A DNA stretch of 64,000 bases. Source: Burkholderia mayonis (GTDB lineage Bacteria; Pseudomonadota; Gammaproteobacteria; Burkholderiales; Burkholderiaceae). How positions within the stretch are numbered: position 1 is the stretch's first letter; each line of letters begins with the position of its first letter. The DNA is taken from assembly GCF_001523745.2 (NCBI RefSeq), contig NZ_CP013387.1, positions 1,488,001 to 1,552,000 on the forward strand. Direction: 5' to 3'. A program made the position numbers and the translations under genes. Below the pieces are notes generated by a model, which was not told the DNA's origin, did not search any database, and saw only the letters and a list, made by a program, of their open reading frames with translations. Shown here piece by piece: positions 28,203 to 38,266 of the stretch.

Positions 28203-28550
28203 ATGATACCTTGCGATGTCTGTCAGCTGCTCCTCGCCGAGCGGCATCCCGCGAGCGGCGTGCCGCTCGTCGCCGTCGGCAAGCCGACCAGGCTGCGGCC
28301 GCTGCTGCGCAAGCCGATCGAGATCGGCAAATACCGCTGCGGCGCCTGCGGCGCGAACTGGATTCGCGAAACCGACGCGTCCGCGCCCGACCAGGTCCAC
28401 TGGCTCTTCCTCGGCAACGCCTCGAGCATTCTCGAGCCGGCCGCGCGCAAGCGGTCGTCGTCGCACGGCAAGCGGTCGTCGTCGCACGGCAAGCAGGCGC
28501 CGGCGGACGAACCGCAAGCGCAGCCGGCCGACGCCGAGCGCGTGGCCTGA
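28203..28550 (+). CDS. small Cys-pair (zinc-ribbon-like) protein with a repeat tail
   Basis: A 115-residue protein. Two cysteine pairs, MIPCDVCQLL and YRCGACGANW, would bind one zinc. The C-terminal third carries KRSSSHG twice, encoded by a 21-base tandem duplication. It lies 40 bases after the RHH gene on the same strand and converges on narK with a 4-base gap. The function is unknown. Confidence 0.6.
   Translation: MIPCDVCQLLLAERHPASGVPLVAVGKPTRLRPLLRKPIEIGKYRCGACGANWIRETDASAPDQVHWLFLGNASSILEPAARKRSSSHGKRSSSHGKQAPADEPQAQPADAERVA
28449..28490 (+). repeat. 21-base tandem duplication inside the zinc-ribbon-like gene
   Basis: Two identical copies, in frame, encode KRSSSHG twice. Being a multiple of three, copy-number change would lengthen or shorten the tail without a frameshift. 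Confidence 0.7.
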
Positions 28551-28554
28551 CCGT

Positions 28555-29829
28555 TCAGCGCCTGACGCCGCCCGGAACCGGCACGCGCCGGATCTCAGAC
28601 AGATAGAGGATGATCAGCGACACCCAGACGATCCCGTACAGGAACATGAAGCACGTCGAGCGCACGCGGAACAGATCGACGAGCGCGCCGAAGATGATCG
28701 GCAGCAGAAAGCCGCCGAGTCCGCCCGCGAGCCCGACGATGCCGGTGACGACGCCCATGTTGTCCGGAAAATCGTCGGCGACATACTTGAACGTCGACGC
28801 CATCCCGAACGCGAACACGGCGCCGAGCGCGAACGTCAGCGCGACGAACCCGGCGAGCGGAAGGTGCAGTTGCAGCGTCGTGGTGCCGTCGACCGTATGG
28901 ATCACGAGGTCGGTCGGCGGATAGGACAGCAGGAACAAGCAGATCCACGCGACCCACAGCCCCCACCAGGTCACCGCATGCGAGCCGTAGCGGTCGGACA
29001 GCCCGCCGCCGAGCGCGCGCAGCACCGAGCCCGGCAACGAGAATCCCGCCGCGAACGCCGACGCGGCGACGAGCGACATCCCGTAACCGTTCTTCAGATA
29101 CTGCGGTATCCACAGCGACAGCGCGGTGAAGCCGCCGAACGTGATCGAATAGTACTGGCAGAGCTTCCACACGCGCGGATCGCGCAGCACCTTGAACGAG
29201 TCGAGCCACGCGCCCTTTTGCGCGCCCGCGCCGGGATCGGGCGCCGACGCGAGCCAGAAGATCGCCGCGGTGACGACGAGCGCGACGGCGTACACGCGCG
29301 GCACGAAGCGCCAGCCATACGCGGCGAGCAAGAGCGGCGTGACGAACAGATTGACCGCCGCACCGGCCGTGCCGGCGCCGAACACGCCCATCGCGAGCCC
29401 GCGCCGTTGCGGCGGAAAGAAGCGCGCGACATACGGCGTGCCGACCGCGAACGACGCGCCGACGCAGCCCAGAAAGAGTCCGATCAACAGGAATTGCCAG
29501 AGCTCGGTCGCATAGCTGACCGCATAGACCGGCACCGCGCAGGTGACGAGCAGCACGGTCATCACGATGCGGCCGCCGAAGCGGTCGGTCCACGCGCCGA
29601 GCGGCAGCCGCATCAGCGCGCCCGTCAGCACCGGCGTCGACGTGAGCAGCCCGAATTCGGTCGCGTTCAGATGCAGATCCTCGCGCAGCTGGATGCCGAT
29701 CACGCCGAACATCATCCAGACGACGAAGCAGACGAGAAACGCGAGCGTGCTCGCAAAGAGCACCGACCATGCGCGCGCCGGGACGGCGAGGACATGGTCG
29801 AACGCGCCGGAACCGTGCTGTGAGGCCAT
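28555..29829 (-). CDS. narK: nitrate/nitrite transporter NarK
   Basis: A 424-residue MFS protein with 12 hydrophobic segments. Nitrate/nitrite-porter motifs are present: TPVLTGALMRLPLGAWTDRFGGR early, GVFGAGTAGAAVNLFVTPLLL in the middle, and FGMASTFKYVADDFPDNMGVVTGIVGLAGGLGGFLLP in the second half. It lies last in the nar operon and would bring nitrate in or take nitrite out. Only 24 bases separate it from the parvulin gene. Confidence 0.92.
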   Translation of the reverse strand: MASQHGSGAFDHVLAVPARAWSVLFASTLAFLVCFVVWMMFGVIGIQLREDLHLNATEFGLLTSTPVLTGALMRLPLGAWTDRFGGRIVMTVLLVTCAVPVYAVSYATELWQFLLIGLFLGCVGASFAVGTPYVARFFPPQRRGLAMGVFGAGTAGAAVNLFVTPLLLAAYGWRFVPRVYAVALVVTAAIFWLASAPDPGAGAQKGAWLDSFKVLRDPRVWKLCQYYSITFGGFTALSLWIPQYLKNGYGMSLVAASAFAAGFSLPGSVLRALGGGLSDRYGSHAVTWWGLWVAWICLFLLSYPPTDLVIHTVDGTTTLQLHLPLAGFVALTFALGAVFAFGMASTFKYVADDFPDNMGVVTGIVGLAGGLGGFLLPIIFGALVDLFRVRSTCFMFLYGIVWVSLIILYLSEIRRVPVPGGVRR

Positions 29830-29853
29830 GTCCGCCCTCCTTTGTCGATCAGT

Positions 29854-30651
29854 TCACTGAACCAGCGGGCCGTTCGCGTCGCCGAGCGCGACGCCCTCGA
29901 TCCGTGCGCCGCTCGCAAGGAGCGTCACGTATTGCTGGATCGCCTTGTGCCGCACGTGCTCGGCGAGAAACGCGGCGATGTCGGACGCGACCGCGTCGAA
30001 CGGCACCGGATCGCCCGGCACGCGACGGTCGATCCGCACGATGTGGAAACCGAAGCGCGTATTCACGAGGCGCGGCAGCACGCCCAGGTCCGGCGTATCG
30101 AACACGGCCGCCTCGAACTCCGGCACCGAATCGCCGCGCAGCAGCTGCCCGAGGCTGCCGCCGACGTTCGCCGACGGACAGTTCGACAGCTCGCGCGCGC
30201 GCGTCTCGAACGTCTGCGAATCGGCGAGCACGCGCGCGAGCGTCGCCTCGGCCTCGCGGCGCAGCGGCGGGAGCGGCGTCGCGTCCGTCACCGCGAACAG
30301 GATATGGCTCGCGTAGACGATGTCGCGCCGGCGAAAGCGCGCCGCATGGTTCCGGTAATAGCGCTCGCAATCGTCGCGCGTCGGCTCCGGCAGATGCGTG
30401 AGCTCGCTCGCGAGCAGCGCGTCGAGCACGCCGTCGTCGAGCGGCGCGCCGCCCGCCGCGAGCCCGAGCGCGACCGTGCGCTGCCGCAGCAACTCGCGCA
30501 CGACGAGCGCGCGCCGCGCCGCATCGAGCGGATCGTCGGCATCGCTGTGATGCGCACGCTCGTCGTCGATGTCGGACGCGCCGATCTCGACGCCGTTGAC
30601 GCTGACGCGCGCAGGCCGCTGCGCGCCGGGGGTTTCGTCGATCGCGTTCAT
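29854..30651 (-). CDS. parvulin-type peptidyl-prolyl isomerase of the nar operon
   Basis: A 265-residue protein. An N-terminal helical part (SVNGVEIGASDIDDE..., VVRELLRQRTVALGL) is followed by a PpiC/rotamase domain (IVYASHILFAVTDATP, ARELSNCPSANVGGSLGQLLRGDSVPEFEAAVFDTPD, VNTRFGFHIVRIDRR). It resembles NifM-like isomerases and has no signal peptide, so it probably acts in the cytoplasm. Linkage to narI suggests it helps assemble the nitrate reductase. Confidence 0.88.
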   Translation of the reverse strand: MNAIDETPGAQRPARVSVNGVEIGASDIDDERAHHSDADDPLDAARRALVVRELLRQRTVALGLAAGGAPLDDGVLDALLASELTHLPEPTRDDCERYYRNHAARFRRRDIVYASHILFAVTDATPLPPLRREAEATLARVLADSQTFETRARELSNCPSANVGGSLGQLLRGDSVPEFEAAVFDTPDLGVLPRLVNTRFGFHIVRIDRRVPGDPVPFDAVASDIAAFLAEHVRHKAIQQYVTLLASGARIEGVALGDANGPLVQ

Positions 30652-30658
30652 CGGCGTC

Positions 30659-31342
30659 TCAGCGCTTGCGCACCACTTGATACGGCCGAATCAGATACGC
30701 GACCGACGCGAAGCCGCTCCAGACGTGCACCATTCGCGTGAACGGCGACACGAGGAAGATCGTGAAGCCGAGCAGGATGTGCGCGCGATAGGTCCACGGC
30801 ACGCCGACGAGCAGCTCGGCGACGCCCGGCCGGAACGTGACCACGCCCTTCACGTAGTCGGTCAGCACTTCGAACATCGCGCCGTCCATGTGGCGCGCCG
30901 ACAGCACGACGGTCCCGAGCCCGAGTGCGAGCTGCGCCCACAGCATCAGCACGATCAGAATGTCGGACTTGCGGCTGTTGCGGCGGATCCGCGCATCGCC
31001 GAGACGTCGCGCGATCAGGATCGTGAGCCCGACGATCGCGACCGCGCCCGCCGCGCCGCCCCCGACCATCGCGATCAACTGATGCGCGGACGCAGACAGG
31101 AACGGCGACACGAGCCAGTGCGGCGCGAGAAAGCCGGCGAAGTGGCCGATCACGACGACGAGCACGCCCCAGTGGAACAGGTTGCTGCCGAGCCGCAGCG
31201 CGCCGTGCCGCAGCAACTGCGACGAATCGCTCTTCCACGTGTATTGCTCGCGATCGAAGCGGATCAGGCTGCCGATCAAAAGCACCGCAAGACACAGATA
31301 CGGATAGATGCCGAACAGAAACGTATTCAGGTAATCGCTCAT
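30659..31342 (-). CDS. narI: respiratory nitrate reductase gamma subunit (cytochrome b)
   Basis: A 227-residue protein with five membrane helices, starting MSDYLNTFLFGIYPYLCLAVLLIGSLIRFDREQYTWKSDSSQLL as in NarI. Histidines suited to the two haems b lie in LGSNLFHWGVLVVVIGHFAGF and in YRAHILLGFTIFLVSPFTRMVHVWS. It takes electrons from quinol and passes them to NarH. Confidence 0.95.
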   Translation of the reverse strand: MSDYLNTFLFGIYPYLCLAVLLIGSLIRFDREQYTWKSDSSQLLRHGALRLGSNLFHWGVLVVVIGHFAGFLAPHWLVSPFLSASAHQLIAMVGGGAAGAVAIVGLTILIARRLGDARIRRNSRKSDILIVLMLWAQLALGLGTVVLSARHMDGAMFEVLTDYVKGVVTFRPGVAELLVGVPWTYRAHILLGFTIFLVSPFTRMVHVWSGFASVAYLIRPYQVVRKR

Positions 31343-31485
31343 GGGCTTCTCCTGATCCTTCGTCGGGTCCTTCGCCGAAACCTTCGGCGAGTTTTTCGTT
31401 GGGCCTTCGTCCGCGCTTCCGCCCGTGACCGGCGACGCTTGCCGGCTGCGCGTCGACGCCCCTGCGCCCGCCCGTGTCCCGCCGT

Positions 31486-32178
31486 CTACCGTCCCGGCCG
31501 CTTGTCGTAGAACCGCACGGGCTCCGTCGCGCCCGGCGTCGCCGCGCCGACGAAACGTACCGGTTCGTCCACGTAGTCGGCGTCGAGCGCGCGATGGTCG
31601 ACGACCGTGTGCGCGTCGTCGTCCGGCGCATCGGGCACGTCTGCCTGCCCCTTGCCCGCGAGCGACAGCAGCGCGCCGATCAAGAAGCCGTAATGGCTGC
31701 CCCGCTTGGCGAGCGCCGCCGCGAGCGACCGTAGGATCTCGGCCGTCTCCGCGAGCAGGTTGCGCGCGTCGCGCTCGGGCAGGCGCGACAGATATTCGAG
31801 GAACACCGGCAGATAATCGGGCAGCTCGTGCGCGCTCAGATACAGCCCGTGTTGCTCGTACATCCGCAGCAGATCGACCATCGCCTGGCCTCGATCGCGC
31901 GATTCGCCGTGCACGTGCTCGAACAGATGCAGCGACGTCGCGCGCCCGCGATCGAACAGCGCGACGTAATTCTCCTGCAGCGTCAGCAGATCGCGCTCGC
32001 CGAGATACGCGAGAAAGCGGGCGAGCCCCGCGCGCGCGTCTTTCGTCAGCCCTTTCGCGTCGCGCAAGCAGGCGTCGATCGCGGGCAGCGCGTCGACGAG
32101 CGCGTCGCCCGGATAATCGAGCAGCGCCGACAGCGCCGAATACACCGCGCCGCGCGGCTCGAGCGGTGCGTCGCTCAT
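31486..32178 (-). CDS. narJ: nitrate reductase assembly chaperone NarJ
   Basis: A 230-residue helical chaperone: YSALSALLDYPGDALVDALPAI at the start and LSLHLFEHVHGESRDRGQAMVDLLRMYEQHGL in the middle, typical of NarJ/NarW. The C terminus is unusually rich in Asp and Ala. It assists molybdenum-cofactor loading of NarG. The start overlaps the narH stop by ATGA, after a GGAGG site. Confidence 0.94.
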   Translation of the reverse strand: MSDAPLEPRGAVYSALSALLDYPGDALVDALPAIDACLRDAKGLTKDARAGLARFLAYLGERDLLTLQENYVALFDRGRATSLHLFEHVHGESRDRGQAMVDLLRMYEQHGLYLSAHELPDYLPVFLEYLSRLPERDARNLLAETAEILRSLAAALAKRGSHYGFLIGALLSLAGKGQADVPDAPDDDAHTVVDHRALDADYVDEPVRFVGAATPGATEPVRFYDKRPGR

Positions 32179-33704
32179 CCCCCCACCTCCTTGATCGGAA
32201 TCGTCTTCTGGCTTTTTTTCATGCCGAAGAGACTCGTTTCCGACGTCCCGCCCGAGCAGCCGTTGCCGAACGAGAAGCCGCACGACGCGCGCAGATCGAA
32301 TGCATCCTCCGCGTATTCGCGATGGGCCGTCGGGATCACGAAGCGATCCTCGTAGTTCGCGATCGCGAGATAGCGGTACATCTCGTCGACCTGCGCGATC
32401 GACAGGCCGCCCTGCTTCAGCACGCCCGGCGCATCGACGCGATCGACGTGCCGCGCGCGCATGAACGCGCGCATCGCGAGCAGACGTTCGAGCGCGAGCT
32501 TCACCGGCGCTTCGTCGCCCGCCGTCAGCAGGTTCGCGAGATAGCGCAGCGGTATCCGCAGCGATTCGACGTCCGGCAGATAGCCGTTCATCCCGAGCGC
32601 GCCGCTGTTCGCCGCCGCGTTGATCGGCGACAGCGGCGGCACGTACCAGACCATCGGCAGCGTGCGGTATTCCGGATGCAGCGGGAACGCGATCTTCCAG
32701 TCGATCGCCATCTTGTAGACGGGCGAGCGCTTCGCCGCGTCGAGCCACGCGGCGGGCACGCCGTCGCGCTCGGCCTGCGCGGCGATCGCGGGATCGTTCG
32801 GATCGAGAAAGAGCGCGAGCTGCGCTTCGTACAGATCCGTCTCGCGCTCGACGCTCGCCGCCTCGCCGATGCGGTCGGCGTCGTACAGCAGCACGCCGAG
32901 ATAGCGGATGCGGCCGACGCAGGTCTCCGAGCAGACGGTCGGCTGGCCCGCCTCGATGCGCGGATAGCAGAAGATGCACTTCTCCGCCTTGCCGCTCTGC
33001 CAGTTGTAGTAGATCTTCTTGTATGGGCAGCCGGACACGCACATCCGCCAGCCGCGGCACTTGTCCTGGTCGATCAGCACGATCCCGTCTTCCTCGCGCT
33101 TGTAGATCGAGCCCGACGGGCACGCGGCGACGCATGCCGGATTCAGGCAATGCTCGCAAAGCCGCGGCAGGTACATCATGAACGTGTTCTCGAACTGGCC
33201 GTAGATGTCCTTCTGCACGTTGTCGAAGTTGTAATCCTTCGAACGCTTGTCGAACTCGCCGCCGAGAATCTCCTCCCAGTTCGGCCCCCACTCGATCTTC
33301 TCGAGCCGCTCGCCGCTCACGAGCGAGCGCGGGCGCGCGACGGGCATCGCCTTCGCGTCGCCCGCTTCCTGCAGATGCGCGTAGTCGAACGTGAACGGCT
33401 CGTAGTAGTCGTCGATCTCCGGCAGATGCGGATTCGCGAAGATCTGCGCGAGCAGCCGCCACTTGCCGCCGAGGCGCGGCTCGATCCTGCCGTCCGCGCG
33501 CCGCTTCCAGCCGCCGCGCCAGCGCTCCTGGTTTTCCCAATCCTTCGGATAGCCGATGCCCGGCTTCGTCTCGACGTTGTTGAACCACGCGTACTCCATC
33601 CCTTCGCGGCTCGTCCACACGTTCTTGCACGTGACCGAGCACGTGTGGCAGCCGATGCACTTGTCGAGATTGAGCACCATCGCGATCTGCGCGCGGATTT
33701 TCAT
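32175..33704 (-). CDS. narH: respiratory nitrate reductase beta subunit (Fe-S)
   Basis: A 509-residue ferredoxin-like subunit. Four cysteine groups are visible: CIGCHTCSVTCKNVW, CEHCLNPACVAACPSG, CRGWRMCVSGCPYKK (with Trp replacing one Cys, as in the 3Fe-4S centre) and CIFCYPRIEAGQPTVCSETC. It carries electrons from NarI to NarG. The start [16 protein letters not shown] overlaps the narG stop by ATGA. Confidence 0.96.
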   Translation of the reverse strand: MKIRAQIAMVLNLDKCIGCHTCSVTCKNVWTSREGMEYAWFNNVETKPGIGYPKDWENQERWRGGWKRRADGRIEPRLGGKWRLLAQIFANPHLPEIDDYYEPFTFDYAHLQEAGDAKAMPVARPRSLVSGERLEKIEWGPNWEEILGGEFDKRSKDYNFDNVQKDIYGQFENTFMMYLPRLCEHCLNPACVAACPSGSIYKREEDGIVLIDQDKCRGWRMCVSGCPYKKIYYNWQSGKAEKCIFCYPRIEAGQPTVCSETCVGRIRYLGVLLYDADRIGEAASVERETDLYEAQLALFLDPNDPAIAAQAERDGVPAAWLDAAKRSPVYKMAIDWKIAFPLHPEYRTLPMVWYVPPLSPINAAANSGALGMNGYLPDVESLRIPLRYLANLLTAGDEAPVKLALERLLAMRAFMRARHVDRVDAPGVLKQGGLSIAQVDEMYRYLAIANYEDRFVIPTAHREYAEDAFDLRASCGFSFGNGCSGGTSETSLFGMKKSQKTIPIKEVGG

Positions 33705-36700
33705 CGGGTTTCTCCTGCATCGACGTTGCGTTCGCCCGGTGCGGCCGATGCGCCGGCGGCAATCGCGCCGCCTTCGCGTTCCTCTTCGCCGTCGAGCCAA
33801 TCGATCCGCTTCATCTTGCGCACGATCAGGAACTCGTCGCGATTCGAGCCGACGGTGCCGTAATAGTTGAAGCCGTACGACAGTTGCGCATAGCCGCCGA
33901 TCATGTGCGTCGGCTTCAGCGACACGCGCGTCACCGAGTTGTGGATGCCGCCGCGCGTGCCGGTGATCTCGGAACCCGGCGTGTTCACGATCTTCTCCTG
34001 CGCGTGATACATCATCACCATCCCGCGCGGCACCCGCTGGCTCACGACGGCGCGCGCGCACAACGCGCCGTTCGCGTTGTAGCACTCGATCCAGTCGTTG
34101 TCGGCGACGCCGATCGCTTGCGCGTCGCGCTCCGACATCCAGACGATCGGCCCGCCGCGCGACAGCGTCAGCATCAGCAGGTTGTCCGTGTACGTGCTGT
34201 GAATGCCCCATTTCTGGTGCGGCGTGATGAAGTTCAGCACGATCTCGGGATTGCCGTTCGAGCGCTGGCCGACCATGTGCGCGTAGCTGCCGGTATCGAT
34301 GGGCGGCTTGTACGCGCAGAGCGACTCGCCGAACGCGCGCATCCACGGATGATCCTGATAGAGCTGCTGCCGGCCGCTCAACGTGCGCCACGGCACGAAC
34401 TCGTGCACGTTCACGTAGCCCGCGTTGTACGACACGTGCTCGGACTCGATCCCGCTCCACGTCGGCGATGAGATGATCTTGCGCGGCTGCGCCTGGATGT
34501 CGCGAAAGCGAATCTTCTCGTCCTCGCGCGCGTGCGCGAGATGCGCGTGCTCGACGCCCGTCACGCGCGACAGCGCCTGCCACGCCTTCACCGCGACCGC
34601 GCCGTTCGTCTCGGGCGCGAGCGCGAGGATCACTTCGGCCGCATCGAGCGCGCTGTCGATACGCGGGCGGCCCTGCGCGCAGCCTTCTTCGGTGACGCGA
34701 TAGTTGAGCGCGCCGAGCAGCGCGACCTCGTCCTTCGTGTCCCAGCCGATCCCCTTGCCGCCGTTGCCGAGCCGGTCCATCAACGGCCCGAGCGACGTGA
34801 ACTTGCGGTACGTGCCCGGGTAGTCGCGATCGACGGCGACGACGGCCGGCATCGTCTTGCCGGGAATCGCATCGCATTCGCCTTGCTTCCAGTCGCGCAC
34901 GTCGAACGGCTGCGCGAGCTCCGCCGGACTGTCGTGCGCGATCGGTGCGAGCACGATGTCGCGCTCAATCCCGAGATGCCCGTCGGCCAGCTCCGAGAAG
35001 CGCTTCGCGATCCCCTTGAAGATCTCCCAGTCGCTCTTCGACTGCCACGCCGGATCGACCGCCGCCGACAGCGGATGGATGAACGGATGCATGTCGGACG
35101 TGTTCATGTCGTCCTTCTCGTACCACGTCGCGGTCGGCAGCACGACGTCCGAGTACATGCAGGTGGTCGACATCCGGAAATCGAGCGTGACGAGCAGGTC
35201 GAGCTTGCCGCACGGCGCGTCGGCATGCCACGTCACTTCCTCAGGGCGCCGGACGCCATCCCCTTCGCGGATCTCGTCGCCCTGCACGCCATGCGTGGTG
35301 CCGAGCAGGTGCTTCAGGAAGTACTCGTGGCCCTTGCCCGACGAGCCGAGCAGGTTCGAGCGCCATACGAACAGGTTGCGCGGAAAATTCTCGGGCGCGT
35401 CCGGGTCCTCGCACGCCATCTTCAGCTCGCCCGACGCTAAGCGCCGCGCGATCTCCGCGCCCGCGTGCGCGGGATCGGCGATGTCCGCGCCGACGCGCAG
35501 CGGGTTCGCGCCCAGTTGCGGCGCGGACGGCAGCCAGCCCATCCGCTCGGCGCGCACGTTGTAGTCGATCGGCGCGCCGTGGAAGCGGCGCTTGTCCGCG
35601 AGCGGCGACAGCAGCGCCGACGGATCCATCGGGTCGTAGCGCCACTGGTCGGTATGCGCGTAGAAGAACGACGTCGAATTCATCTGCCGGGGCGGCCGGT
35701 GCCAGTCGAGCGCGAACGCAAGCGCGGTCCAGCCGGTCTGCGGCCGCAGCTTCTCCTGCCCGACGTAATGCGACCAGCCGCCGCCCGACTTGCCGACGCA
35801 GCCGCACATGATCAGCATGTTGATGATCGCGCGGTACGTCATGTCCATGTGGAACCAGTGATTGATCCCCGCGCCGACGATCACCATCGACTTGCCCTGC
35901 GTCTTGTGCGCGTTCTCCGCGAACTGGCGCGCGACCGAGATCACGTCCTCGCGCTTCACGCCGGTGATCGCCTCCTGCCACGCGGGCGTGTACGGCACGT
36001 CGTCGTCATAGCTTGTCGCGACGTCGCGTCCGCCGAGGCCTTGGTCGAGCCCGTAGTTCGCGACGAACAGATCGTAGACGGTCGCGACGAGCATTTCGCC
36101 GTCCGGCGTCGCGACGCGCCGCGCGCCGATCCCGCGCGACAGCTCGGACGCATGCGCGGTGTGGTCGAAATGCGCGTGCGGCTGGTTGCCGAAGTACGGA
36201 AACAGCACGTCGACGACTTCGTCATGCGCTTTCGCGAGCGACAGGCGCGGCGCGAGCGCGCCGCCGCGCGACGTCTCCGCCTTCAGGTTCCACTTGCCTC
36301 GATCGCCGCCGTCCTGCCGCGCCCAGCGGAAACCGACCGAGCCGACCGGCACGACGAACTCGCCCGTCGCGTCGTCGATCATCACGGTCTTCCAGTCCGG
36401 ATGCTCGGCCTCGCCTAAAGCGCCGTCGAAATCGGACGCGCGCACGAGCCGCTCGGGCGCGTAGCCTGCGCCGTGCGGAACGAGCCGCACGAGGCACGGC
36501 ATGTCCGTGTAGCGGCGGCAGTAATCGGAGAAGTAGTCGCTCGATCCTTCTACGTGGAATTCCTTCAGGATCACGTGGCCCATCGCGAGCGCGAGCGCCG
36601 CGTCGGTGCCCTGCTTCGGATGCAGCCACAGGTCGCCGAACTTCGCGCCTTCCGCGTAGTCGGGAAACACCGACACGATCTTCGTGCCCCTGTAGCGCGC

Positions 36701-37507
36701 CTCGACGAGGAAGTGCGCGTCGGGCGTGCGCGTCTGCGGGACGTTGGAGCCCCACATCACGATGAACGTCGAGTTGTACCAGTCGGCGGACTCGGGCACG
36801 TCGGTCTGCTCGCCCCACGTCTGCGGCGACGCGGGCGGCAGGTCGCAATACCAGTCGTAGAAGCTGAGGCACACGCCGCCGATCAGCGACAGATAGCGCG
36901 AGCCCGCCGCGTACGACACCATCGACATCGCAGGAATCGGCGAGAAGCCGACGACGCGGTCCGGCCCGTGGCGCGCAATCGTATGCACGTTCGCCGCCGC
37001 GACGATCTCGTTGACTTCTTCCCACGTCGCGCGCACGAAGCCGCCGAGGCCGCGGCGGCTCTGATAGCCGCGCCGCGCGGCTTCGTCGTCGACGATCGAG
37101 CGCCATGCGTCGACGGGCGCCATCGTGCGGCGCCGCGCGCGCCACAACTTGACGAGCGCGCTGCGCACGAGCGGATACTTGAGCCGGTTCGCGCTATAGA
37201 GGTACCACGAGTACGACGCGCCGCGCGAGCAGCCGCGCGGCTCGTGATTCGGCATGTCGGGGCGGGTGCGCGGATAGTCGGTCTGCTGCGTCTCCCACGT
37301 GACGATGCCGCCTTTCACGTAGACCTTCCACGAGCACGAGCCGGTGCAGTTCACGCCGTGCGTCGAACGGACGATCTTGTCGTGCTGCCAGCGTTGCCGG
37401 TAGCCCTCTTCCCACTTTCGGTCCTCGTCGGTGACCGCGCCATGTCCGTCGGAAAACTGCGGGCGGGTCGTCGTGAAAAAGCGCAGCCTGTCCAGGAAAT
37501 GGCTCAT
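33701..37507 (-). CDS. narG: respiratory nitrate reductase alpha subunit (molybdenum)
   Basis: A 1268-residue catalytic subunit of normal length. The N-terminal FS0 cluster region is [20 protein letters not shown], with the His ligand typical of NarG. The molybdenum-Asp region is [24 protein letters not shown]. Other conserved stretches are [20 protein letters not shown] and [17 protein letters not shown]. It reduces nitrate to nitrite on the cytoplasmic face. The start follows AAGGA. It heads the narGHJI-parvulin-narK operon. Confidence 0.97.
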   Translation of the reverse strand: MSHFLDRLRFFTTTRPQFSDGHGAVTDEDRKWEEGYRQRWQHDKIVRSTHGVNCTGSCSWKVYVKGGIVTWETQQTDYPRTRPDMPNHEPRGCSRGASYSWYLYSANRLKYPLVRSALVKLWRARRRTMAPVDAWRSIVDDEAARRGYQSRRGLGGFVRATWEEVNEIVAAANVHTIARHGPDRVVGFSPIPAMSMVSYAAGSRYLSLIGGVCLSFYDWYCDLPPASPQTWGEQTDVPESADWYNSTFIVMWGSNVPQTRTPDAHFLVEARYRGTKIVSVFPDYAEGAKFGDLWLHPKQGTDAALALAMGHVILKEFHVEGSSDYFSDYCRRYTDMPCLVRLVPHGAGYAPERLVRASDFDGALGEAEHPDWKTVMIDDATGEFVVPVGSVGFRWARQDGGDRGKWNLKAETSRGGALAPRLSLAKAHDEVVDVLFPYFGNQPHAHFDHTAHASELSRGIGARRVATPDGEMLVATVYDLFVANYGLDQGLGGRDVATSYDDDVPYTPAWQEAITGVKREDVISVARQFAENAHKTQGKSMVIVGAGINHWFHMDMTYRAIINMLIMCGCVGKSGGGWSHYVGQEKLRPQTGWTALAFALDWHRPPRQMNSTSFFYAHTDQWRYDPMDPSALLSPLADKRRFHGAPIDYNVRAERMGWLPSAPQLGANPLRVGADIADPAHAGAEIARRLASGELKMACEDPDAPENFPRNLFVWRSNLLGSSGKGHEYFLKHLLGTTHGVQGDEIREGDGVRRPEEVTWHADAPCGKLDLLVTLDFRMSTTCMYSDVVLPTATWYEKDDMNTSDMHPFIHPLSAAVDPAWQSKSDWEIFKGIAKRFSELADGHLGIERDIVLAPIAHDSPAELAQPFDVRDWKQGECDAIPGKTMPAVVAVDRDYPGTYRKFTSLGPLMDRLGNGGKGIGWDTKDEVALLGALNYRVTEEGCAQGRPRIDSALDAAEVILALAPETNGAVAVKAWQALSRVTGVEHAHLAHAREDEKIRFRDIQAQPRKIISSPTWSGIESEHVSYNAGYVNVHEFVPWRTLSGRQQLYQDHPWMRAFGESLCAYKPPIDTGSYAHMVGQRSNGNPEIVLNFITPHQKWGIHSTYTDNLLMLTLSRGGPIVWMSERDAQAIGVADNDWIECYNANGALCARAVVSQRVPRGMVMMYHAQEKIVNTPGSEITGTRGGIHNSVTRVSLKPTHMIGGYAQLSYGFNYYGTVGSNRDEFLIVRKMKRIDWLDGEEEREGGAIAAGASAAPGERNVDAGETR

Positions 37508-38266
37508 GGCGATCCTTGTGGGGGTGAGGCGCACGGTTTTGAATCTAGCAACGGCCCTTCACAAAGTAAAGGTAACGTGAACAATCTCGACGAGAATGCG
37601 AGCCGAGCGCCGGATGCGGCATCGTGCGTGCGATCGCAATTGCGAGTCGATCCGCGCGGTCGTCGCAGTCGTCGCGATCGCGGCGCGCGAGCATCTCGAG
37701 CCCGTCCGGTGCGGCGCGCTTGGGCGTGGGCAGCGCAATCCACCGGTCGCTCCGGCTTCGGCTCCGGCATTCGACACTTCATCTGCCGGACCTGCGCGGC
37801 CGGAATCCGCCGAAGCGACGTCGAAAAAAATGGTCATGAAAAAAGGACTGCGCACAGTCGAATACGGCTAAAGGCATGGAAAACGCCAATGGCCATGCGT
37901 CGCCGAATATCGACGAATTGGACGGCGTACTTGTGACAGCGGATGAAAAAGCGCAGCGTCGAGTGCCGCGCGTTGCCGGTTCGATGCGCCGATGCCGCTC
38001 CGCACGATGCGCCGCACAGCGGGCACCCTTACGCCGCCGACAAGGCGCGAGCCTTGACGCGGACGGCTGCACCGGATTCGAATGAATTGCCCGGCGGCGT
38101 AATATTTGAAAGAATTCGATCCGCAGCACCTCGGCGATGTCGCATTGCCGAAAATGGCAGGAATCACGCAAAATATCGACATTCCAATTCCCGCTGCGCA
38201 TCGAGCCCATATGCTCGACGCTCCCCAACCAGCAGCACCGGCATAACGAAGCATAGGTATGAACTC
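37508..38266. other. divergent intergenic region, narG to the sensor kinase
   Basis: A 759-base control region, GC-poorer than the flanks. I searched by eye for TTGAT-N4-ATCAA and for paired NarL heptamers and found no convincing copy. Small frames here (for example 37876-38085) match nothing known. Confidence 0.4.

Noticed and set aside
37508..38266. FNR and NarL sites in the nar intergenic region
   Set aside because: No convincing TTGAT-N4-ATCAA and no properly spaced TACYYMT pairs were found by eye.
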